DNA of 64,000 nt from Takifugu bimaculatus. Its lineage: Eukaryota; Chordata; Actinopteri; Tetraodontiformes; Tetraodontidae. The translations under genes were made by a program, and so were the position numbers. The first letter of the stretch is position 1. Each line of letters opens with the position of its first letter. The stretch spans positions 1 through 64,000 of the forward strand of contig SWLE01000451.1 of NCBI GenBank assembly GCA_004026145.2, in the 5' to 3' direction. Positions 56,971-64,000 of this stretch are shown here, in pieces. Under the pieces are notes generated by a model that searched no databases, had not been told where the DNA came from, and saw nothing but the letters and a program-made list of their open reading frames with translations.

Positions 56971-57541
56971 TGTCCTCCTGCTACCCTGCAGTCTAGGAGG
57001 ACTGCCTCTGCCCTCAGTGTCTCGGGGCACGTTCGCGAGGCGAGCGTGTTGCGCCGGACTCCCGAGTCCTCGCCGGTCAGGAGGACTGCAGCCGTTTGAG
57101 GACTCACTGGTGTTCCGAGTTCCCGGCAGTTCAGGGGGACTGCGTCTGGTTTGGGAACTCGCCGATGGACCTTGGAGGGACAGACGCTGCCTCCTAATCG
57201 CCAGCAGTCCGGGAGGACTGCTTTGTCTCCAGTGTCTCGGGGCACGTTCGTGAGGTGAGCGTGTTGCACCGGACTCCCGAGTCCTCGCCGGTCCAGGAGG
57301 ACTGCAGCCGTTTGAGGACTCACCGGTGTTCCGAGTTCCCGGCAGTCCAGGGGGACTGCGTCTGGTTCGGGGACTCGCCGATGGACCTGGGATGGGCGGA
57401 CGCTGCCTCCCGATCCCCATGCGGTCCAGGAGGACTGTTTTTGTTAATGTGTGCTCCCCTTCCCTGTAAATAAAGCCCTTGACCTCTCCACCTCTGTGTC
57501 CTGGCCTGCGTTCGGGTCCGCTACCACCATGTATCGTAACA
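56971..57541 (+). mobile_element. Solo Gypsy-like LTR at the LRR deletion point of gene C
   Basis: A 571-bp insertion starts TGTCCTCC and ends CGTAACA, with AATAAA in TGTAAATAAAGCCC about 75 bp before the end, like fish Gypsy LTRs. Flanking pentamers differ (TGTCA left, ATTCA right), so there is no target-site duplication. The left flank is intron 3 of the NLR; the right flank is its 3'UTR. Confidence 0.65.
56989..57420. repeat. 216-bp tandem repeat inside the LTR
   Basis: Two diverged copies (56989-57204 and 57205-about 57420) share GTGTCTCGGGGCACGTTCG, CCGGACTCCCGAGTCCTCGC and GGACTGCGTCTGGTT. AGGAGGACTG words recur within each copy. Confidence 0.85.
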
Positions 57542-57921
57542 ATTCAGTTTTTAAAAAGCGCTGGTGGACTTTCAGGAGATCAGTCGATGGTCGACAAAGC
57601 AGAAGCAGCTTCGCCTTGAAGTTAAATTAGTTCCTGGTATCACACAATGCATCTTTATAAAGTTCTAAATGGCTCCTCGGCCACTCTTAGCATGAAAACA
57701 TTCTCTTAATTGTCTCTTCAAATGTCTGTATTATAAGTTACTATTTTACATCATGCCTTCAGAATCTTCAGGGTTTAGTATTTACTGTCTCTGTGACATG
57801 GAGCATTGGAATATTTCATCTGCAGCCAGCAAAAACCCATCAGAATGACGGCTATCGGTGGGAACCACAGGTCATTTGACTTTAGTCAGTCTGTTCAATG
57901 TTATAGGATTTATTGCAATCT

Positions 57922-57939
57922 AATAAAACTATGAATAAA
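57922..57939 (+). promoter_or_regulatory. Polyadenylation signals, copy C
   Basis: AATAAA at 57922-57927 and 57934-57939, matching A and B. They may still end a transcript of gene C. Confidence 0.5.
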
Positions 57940-58480
57940 TGTGGGAAATAGGAAATAAAAGAAGCAAAATGACCAAATAAATCTCCCATGAATAGTGTAA
58001 ATTTAAGATGTCAAGAATGGAATATCATCTTAAATTTAATCAAACATGAAGTGAAAAGGCCTCCTTTAAGTTTACTGCAAAAATAAACACAAAATCAGAG
58101 CGACACGCGCCAAAAACGTCTCATTCTCTCTTCTGTCTCCACTCATTCTTTTATATTCTCTTAAGATAATGGGGACGGGGTCGTGTGATAACAAAACAAC
58201 CTTCATTGGGGACTTATATTTTGTTGCAAGAACTTTGGCTCTTCAGAAGTTTCTATGTTGGCTTCCACAGATTGTGCATCCACTAGAAACTCAGTGTTTT
58301 TGAGGAACTACCAGGAGTGGGCTGGAGTGGAGCCCAATGATGCTATAGCTACATATAGATCACCGTTATCCTCAACCCAAAAGACCACCAGTTGGCACAG
58401 CAAATACTAAAGATAGGAGGTTGTGGTCGTTGCGCAGACGCGGAGTGATATCACGCACAAAAGTGCCCTATTTCTATATA

Positions 58481-58880
58481 CCGTATGTTCGCGACCAAAG
58501 GGCGCACCGTATTAAAAGGTGCAGCCTCAGTTACGGTGCTATTTCTGTATTTAACACATACAATCAAGGCGCTCCGGATTATAGGGCGCGGGCATGGTAA
58601 AACCATACCGCTACCATAGCTTAAAACATGCATTGCTAGCGCGTATTTAGCCAATTTTGCAAAAGCCGGCAAGTCGAACAACAGACAACAATGTTTCCAA
58701 AATTAAAATTTTCGTATTTTTCGTATTTTGTTATTAAACCCCGGAGGGCTGAAGCAGGACCGCTGTTAAAAATGTATCAGTCCGCACTCCAGTTCTGGTG
58801 CAAGTCCAGTTCTAAATGTATGAATCCGCGTATTGACGTTTCAACGTCCCATCAGTAAAGGGAGAGATTTGGATATACGG
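58481..58880. mobile_element. Pogo/Tigger-like MITE, copy C (complete)
   Basis: A 400-bp element from CCGTATGTTCGCGACC to GGATATACGG, bounded by TA on both sides, with short inverted ends CCGTAT/ATACGG. It is the reference for the trimmed A and B copies. Non-coding. Confidence 0.65.
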
Positions 58881-59411
58881 TAGTCCCCCTGCGGTGGTGT
58901 TTTTAGAGCTGTTCTTAACAACTTTCTCTTTGCCTGATGAGAGGGTCCAAACATTATTTCACTTCCCTATAAAATACTCTAAAATTTGCCATTCAAGATC
59001 AGATACCACCAGGTATAATTCATCCTCTAATTTTTCACCCAATTTCTTATTCTGTCAGGCTGTTTTTAAACCTTTGGCAACATCAAATAAAGTACTCAAC
59101 TGGTACTATGTCAGGCTGGTTTACATCCCATTAAAGAAGCCAGCAGAAATAAAGCACAACAGTTACACAGACTACGCACAATAATATAGAGGATATAAAA
59201 ACAGTGTTGAGATGGGTTGTGTCACTTTAGTGAAATCAAAGCATTTTTCTTTATGTGCCAGCAATGAACACAATCTAAGAAGTCTCTGACACTAAACATA
59301 TGGAGCTCCTATAGAACAAACTAAAGATTTGTTGTTATTAAGATAAAGAAATGCAAACATTTCCCCCAGAGAAACGATGGCGATGGAAAAAGCCCTGGCT
59401 GTGTGTGTGCA

Positions 59412-59756
59412 TCACAGCAGGCGTGGGTTCTCCTCTCTGGAGTCATGCGGGTCTCCTTTGAAGGGCAGATGAGGAGGTTGGTTACAGATTCCCCTCAGAA
59501 AGATGATTACGGTGCCAAAGGTCATCACCGGGGGTAACCAGGAAGAGGCAGAGTCGGTCTACTGTACGAGCGATGCCGCTCCAGTTATCCTTCTCCTGTC
59601 AGGACCAGACATTTACGCCACTTTTGATCTTTTTAAATCAGACTTTGGGTTGAGGACTCTGTTTGAACCATCTGAGCTCATTGTCGTCGTTCTTGTTGCG
59701 CATGTGTTTAATGATGTAGTAGCTCCATCCACAGCCGGCTTGATCTCTGCGTACAG
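59412..59756 (-). pseudogene. chrnd: chrnd-like terminal exons, decayed, copy C
   Basis: Minus-strand exons 59677-59756 (80 bp, same missing base as in A) and 59412-59595 (M4 exon, 184 instead of 183 bp because of an extra G in CACCGGGGGTAACC). The loop exon is destroyed by the ERV insertion at 59872. Confidence 0.75.
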
Positions 59757-59871
59757 CTGATGGCTCCTCGCTCTTCTTGTGGTTTCACAGCTCCACACAG
59801 ACACCAAAGCTCAGAACTCAAATGAAGCTACTGATGCTTCTATATCTCATGTGTTTAATGTTTCTGGAAAC

Positions 59872-60505
59872 TGAAGAGAATTAGTTTATCTTTTTAGCAT
59901 CTTTTATCTTATTAGCATGTGTTATACTATATGTTTTTGTTTTATGTTACAGTTAGTTTAGGAGTTAGGGATAGTATATAATCTTTAGTAGGAATACACA
60001 TAAGCAAGTCAGTTGACCCTTCTTTGACATGAATACTGCTTAGACAGTTGGAGCCAGGCAGACAGGAAATGGTAGACCCTCATCGTAAAATATGACAGCA
60101 TAATTTACTGGTGATTGATAAGTTCCTGGACAGGAATAAGACCTCTGGCCTGGCCATCTGAGAAGACAATGGAGAAGGACTGCACCAACACCAAAGGAGG
60201 CTGGAAGAAGAAGATGAGGTCACCCAAGAAGAAGGACTGGATTGGACTGAATTAGCATCAATAATTACATATGTCTTTCTATAAAAGACTGGGTCAAGGG
60301 ATAGTTAGGTCATCAGACTTCATGCCCTGACAATTGACTTTGTTGTTGCTAGGGTTATGAACTGGCCCGGAGCTCTGTAATATTTGTATCTTGAATTGAT
60401 TCTATTTGCTAAATACATTTTGAAATTGACATTTGTTTCCTTGAAGTCTTCATTTAAAGAACACGTGGATTGGCAGTGACACACGAGAGGTACTGCAATC
60501 CAACA
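59872..60505 (+). repeat. 5' LTR of the ERV
   Basis: It begins TGAAGAGAAT directly after unit C sequence and ends CAATCCAACA before the primer binding site. TATAAAAG at 60280-60287 is a plausible TATA box. The 634-bp length fits a retroviral LTR. Confidence 0.75.
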
Positions 60506-60508
60506 ATT

Positions 60509-60526
60509 TGGTGACCCTGACGTGAT
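60509..60526 (+). promoter_or_regulatory. ERV primer binding site, tRNA-Trp type
   Basis: TGGTGACCCTGACGTGAT follows the LTR by three bases. As I recall it, this is the tRNA-Trp-complementary site used by avian alpharetroviruses, with one mismatch. A likely splice donor (AAAGGTAAGC) lies near 60610. Confidence 0.65.
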
Positions 60527-60770
60527 GAAGACAGAGAAGTCATCTGAGGCAAAGAATTCAACAACGGTCACTTCGGAGGACAACTGACGACAAAGGGATC
60601 CCTAATAAAAGGTAAGCAGACACCTGTTTAATCAAAAGTTCTGCACATTGGCAATTTCCAAAAAATTTGTCGTCACTGCCAATTGAAGTGTCCTAGTTAT
60701 AAATTCCATATACAAATATAGAAAATATTGAAACGACTGCAGGAATTACGGTTAGAGTCCGGAAAATAGA

Positions 60771-60896
60771 CGGTTAGAGGCCGGAAGTACTGTTGAAAAA
60801 ACAGAGAATAAACGGTTAGAGGCCGGAAGTACTGTTGAAAAAACAGGGAATAGACGGTTAGAGGCCGGAAGTACTGTTGAGAAAACAGGGAATAGA
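60771..60896. repeat. 42-bp tandem repeat in the ERV leader
   Basis: Three copies of a 42-bp unit beginning CGGTTAGAGGCCGGAAGTAC, with partial copies on either side (from 60748 and to about 60913). Confidence 0.93.
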
Positions 60897-61148
60897 CGGT
60901 TAGAGTAAACCGGAACTAGTACAGTGCAGTTGACGGGCCGGACACTCCCGACGCCCGAGATTTGTGTTTTTGTGTGGGTTGGAAAAGTGCCAGAGTGAAC
61001 GTGAATTAAAAGGCTCTTTGTCCTTGGGAATTAACCCCCAGAGTGGAACCGGATCAAAGACGTTTGATCTAGAAGCTTGTTTCACTGAGGCATTGAGTTG
61101 ACCGTTGGAGTCATTCACATTCAATCTCACTTGGGAGCATAGTTAAAG

Positions 61149-62009
61149 ATGGAACTGGAATGTGGTAAAGCGTGTTGGGATCAGGGAGAATGTTCTCCCT
61201 ATCCCCGGTCTGTGGAAGAACAGTGGAAGTGGACTCTTGATCAGGTGGTGAGTGGCATGAAAGAAGAGGACAGGGAAAGAGAATTGGATACAATAAAAAG
61301 GTTGTGGAAGGAAGCTCAGAAGCAGAAGATACTTCCCCCTCCAGAGGTGAAGGTTAATTTAGCTGAAGCATTGTGTAAGTGGGAGTCAGAAACTCACACA
61401 ATATTACAGGATCATCTTGATAATCCAAAATTAGGTTTTATAGCAAGAGAATCATGGCAAAAACAGGGTAAGGAGAAGATAAGCGTCGAAGGATACATGT
61501 TGTGGCTGTGGCAGGTGCAGCGGTGCACTATTGCAGATCTAGGGGGGGTCACACGAGTGCCCAATGTAGATAAGCCTTCATTAGAAGATCCAAACCAGAC
61601 ACTGACATTTAACACCACTCTTTATCCATCATTACCCACTACCACTTCCCCACCCCCATATCAATTGCCAGTTTTGACTACTAACAGTGGTCAGTTAGAT
61701 GTGGACAAGGATGAAGAACTGCAGGAGTTACGTGAGACAGTGGGTGAACTTTGGAGACAGGCTACCAGGATCAAACAGGGACAGGAAGAGGTTGAAGATA
61801 ACTTAGGAAAAACTGAATTTAGAGAGGAAGCTCAGATGGTTCGCCCTAAAATATCCCAACAAACTACATTTAAAAAACAGGACAGTCAAAAATCTACATT
61901 AAACATCTTTAAAACACTTAGCAATCAAACAAAACAAGTGAAAAGAGCTGATCCCTCAGGAGGATTTGCCAGGGCTGAGCGCAGGGAGGAGAAGGCAAGA
62001 TTGATTTAA
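61149..62009 (+). pseudogene. gag: ERV gag, matrix region
   Basis: A 286-codon ORF with a Trp/Lys-rich N-terminal matrix-like domain, a Pro-rich linker with the late-domain motif PPPY at residues 168-171 (61650-61661), and a coiled segment near residues 190-225. It ends in TAA at 62009, where gag should continue into capsid. The capsid ORF reopens in the same frame at 62196. Confidence 0.7.
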
Positions 62010-62195
62010 GGCAGTGATAAAGAGGAGAGTGAGACAGACACCCTCAAACTTCCAGCTACATTTATTGGGGAATTGGAACTTCAAGAGCCTGTTGAATTTC
62101 AGACAAAATTATATGAAAAAGACCCAGGTTTATTTTTGGAAAATTATTAATCAGAATCAGGGGAAGAGAGTGAGTGTGGGTATAGAGGCGTACCA

Positions 62196-62804
62196 TTGAC
62201 AGGGACCATAAATAATAAGGAGGCGGGTCAAACAGGAATACACACGAGGAGTAAGGGGCCCGTTTCAGGAAGACGGCAGCTACAGGCCCCTCTGATACAG
62301 AAAAGAGGAGGACAGGTACCAGTATATGTTCCATTTGCTAACACAGACACTAATTGTTTGGTGGATAAGATGCCCGCACCCGCAGAGGGAGGCGGCAAGT
62401 GGATGTCTACCCTTTTCAGTTTAACACAGAGCATGCAGCTGGCGGTGGGAGACTTTAGAAGAATTTTAGGGAGACAAGTGTCTCTCTGGGATTTGGATAA
62501 AGTTGAGGTAGCAGCAGGCATTAAAGACAGACCCAATGCCGCACGGTTTGGCCCTTGTGCAACCAGGGTTGGTGAAGCTATGAGACAGATATTTCCAGTA
62601 TCTCCAGGAGCAATGCAGAACTTAAGATTTAACTGTGAGGAAAGTGAGTCGGCACATGGATTCCTTACGAGGTGTAAAGAGGAATGGATGTGTGCCACAG
62701 GGTGCCATCCTGGTTCAGATAATTTACACACCACTTTGTTCCATCAGGCAATAATTTTTAGGACTTCCACAGTTAGTGAAAGAAGCCATGGAAGGAAGTC
62801 CTGA
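62196..62804 (+). pseudogene. gag: ERV gag, capsid region
   Basis: In the same frame as the matrix ORF. It encodes a capsid-like helical segment (PVYVPFANTDTNCLVDK; MQNLRFNCEESESAHGFL). The capsid C-terminus moves to frame +1 near 62770, so one indel separates it from the nucleocapsid ORF. Confidence 0.65.
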
Positions 62805-63255
62805 CCTTCCAGGCAGCACAGCGGACGTCTGGGAGAGACATCTTTCACACCACATCAACACATTTAAAGTTAAACAACAGGGAAAGAAAGAGGGTGTGAT
62901 GACAGCGCAGGAACAGCTCCCAAAAATGCAGTTAGATGAGGCACGGAAAAAGCTTAATGATAAACGAAAGGAAGAGAAACAGATGGTTCAGCAGTTTCCT
63001 CGGCAGGTGCAGCCAGATCCGTTAGGTCTGCAGCAAGATTTTGTACCTATAAACCCACATTGGGTGAGTCCTAGGGGAGGCATGTGTGGGAGACACGGCG
63101 GGCAGGGATACGGCTTGAAAGGCGGGTACTTAGGCCGAGATCAGTGTCACGCCTGCAAAGGGTATGGTCATTGGCAAAGGGACTGTCCATATCACAACTA
63201 CCCGGAGGTACCAGGCAGTGTTCCACCATTTCATGGAATTTATCACCGGAGCTGA
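62776..63255 (+). pseudogene. gag: ERV gag C-terminus and nucleocapsid
   Basis: A continuation of capsid followed by a Lys/Gln-rich linker and one zinc knuckle, CHACKGYGHWQRDC (C-X2-C-X4-H-X4-C). A single knuckle fits gammaretrovirus-like gag. Confidence 0.8.
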
Positions 63256-63257
63256 TC

Positions 63258-63758
63258 TCATCTGACACTGTCGAGCTTGTGGGGTTCTCAGGAAGCTCGG
63301 AGAGACTGCCGTTTTCTGGGCCATTTGTGACTCGTTTTGCCAGACAGACTGTGTTGCACCCTTTTTTGATTTCACCACATTGCCATATCAACCTGTTGGG
63401 ACGAGATCTCCTTGTGAGGACAGGAGCAGCTATTCTGTGTGGAGACAAAGGTCTTTTGGTGCAATTTCCTAATGGAATGAAACTGAACTGCTGTATTTCA
63501 CACCAAGGTGTGAAGGGACAAATTCTGATGAGTCCGACACCCTCTCCAGAACAGGGGGTGTGGGCAGATATTTATTGGGGAGAACTTGAGACTGAGACCT
63601 CACCTGGTGTCGGTGTTGTGGCATTGTTTCAGAGCTGGAGGTCCTGGTTGTCGATGCTGGGTCCTTTTGCCCCGCCAGTTGATCCCTATCATGTCACCCT
63701 ATTTTACGACCATGGGAATAATGAGGTCTATCAGGATGCGTTTAGAGAAAAGTTATAA
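63258..63758 (+). pseudogene. pro: ERV protease remnant and HxT-containing segment
   Basis: The frame shared with the matrix ORF encodes the protease C-terminal signature CHINLLGRDLLVRTGAAI, but the catalytic DTG/DSG region is missing between the zinc knuckle and this point. Downstream the same ORF has DPYHVTLFYDHGNNEVYQDA, an H-x-T motif in a beta-strand context reminiscent of 2H phosphoesterases. It ends at 63758. Confidence 0.55.
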
Positions 63759-63855
63759 GGAAATTTCTGGATGATTACATCACCCTGTTTGTGTGTTGGG
63801 CCTGAAGGTGTGGCTGCACAGGTCGACTTTGCTGAACAGAATGATTGGTATGAGA

Positions 63856-64000
63856 GACTGTAAAGGAAATGTTGTCATTTCTGGGACTCGCGAGCTATAG
63901 TAGACATTTTATTCCTACATATTCAGAAAAGACTACGCCCCTACGTGCAATGATGAATGAACAGGGAATGCGTAATTTGACAGCCCAGCTAACATGGACA
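63856..64000 (+). pseudogene. pol: ERV pol fragment (RT thumb/connection)
   Basis: The frame starting near 63861 encodes MLSFLGLASYSRHFIPTYSE, the region after the reverse transcriptase palm. Palm and fingers, with the YxDD motif, are absent, so a deletion joins the HxT segment to this point. It continues past the window edge. Confidence 0.65.

Larger units (their letters stand above)
54005..59871. repeat. Segmental duplication unit C (partial, rearranged)
   Basis: It starts at the same base as the C-like part of B (GATGGACCAGCGTCCCCGTC) and follows it through the NACHT exon to 56970. It then jumps, via an LTR, to sequence matching 13009 onward in A (3'UTR, MITE, chrnd exons), and is cut at 59871 by the ERV. 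It lacks the promoter, exon 1 and all LRR exons. Confidence 0.9.
59872..64000 (+). mobile_element. Gammaretrovirus-like endogenous retrovirus, degraded, continuing past the window
   Basis: Layout: 5' LTR, primer binding site, leader with tandem repeats, gag, protease remnant, an HxT-containing segment, then the end of the reverse transcriptase region directly. The coding region is broken by at least three frame changes or stops and by internal deletions (protease active site, most of reverse transcriptase), so the copy is dead. It inserted into unit C. The 3' part lies outside the window. Confidence 0.88.

Noticed and set aside
56943..57420. Minus ORFs of 126 and 150 codons with repeated PPGLPGTR-like peptides
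   Set aside because: Encoded by the 216-bp tandem repeat inside the LTR; not a gene.
60771..60896. CRISPR-like repeat array
   Set aside because: Repeats are contiguous without unique spacers, and the genome is a vertebrate.
62228..62734. 168-codon minus ORF
   Set aside because: Antisense of the ERV capsid ORF.

Overview
The window is teleost fish genomic DNA. It has multi-exon genes with GT/AG introns, fish-type NLR genes (FISNA-NACHT-LRR, the NLRC3-like/NLR-C expansion), microsatellites, and fish-typical mobile elements: an RTE/Rex-like LINE, pogo/Tigger, Harbinger, hAT, Gypsy-like LTRs and a gammaretrovirus-like ERV. The species cannot be named from sequence alone.

Layout. A large segmental duplication dominates. 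Unit A (1-23950, cut by the left window edge) and unit B (32061-51121) are near-identical over most of their length. Unit C (54005-59871) is a third, partial and rearranged copy, cut off on the right by an ERV. Each unit carries, left to right, a + strand NLR gene, a TA-flanked pogo-like MITE and the last exons of a decayed acetylcholine receptor delta subunit gene (chrnd, - strand). A and B also share a long GC-rich non-coding tail that looks like promoter or enhancer DNA.

NLR genes. I assembled exon models from splice sites and reading-phase bookkeeping. Gene A has 8 exons (967 codons) and five LRR exons. Gene B has 10 exons (1083 codons) and six LRR exons, one made by a fresh ~704-bp tandem duplication. 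Gene C is damaged. A 42-residue NACHT deletion joins Walker B to sensor 1, all LRR exons are gone with a solo Gypsy-like LTR at the deletion point, and the ISRE-bearing 5' region is absent. Gene B is a mosaic of an A-type promoter and first exon with C-type N-terminal exons. Between A and B, substitutions in the first exon and the LRR exons are almost all amino-acid changing, while the introns hardly differ.

Between A and B (23951-32060) lies a transposon graveyard: an integrase-like zinc-ribbon ORF, Harbinger remnants, a nearly intact pogo transposase with one frameshift, an esterase-like fragment, an ERV pol fragment and a hAT transposase pseudogene. From 51122 to 54004 there is a mostly featureless spacer. 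From 59872 to the right edge there is a degraded ERV with 5' LTR, tRNA-Trp-type primer binding site, gag, nucleocapsid zinc knuckle and protease remnant. It also has an unusual HxT-containing segment between protease and the remaining pol.
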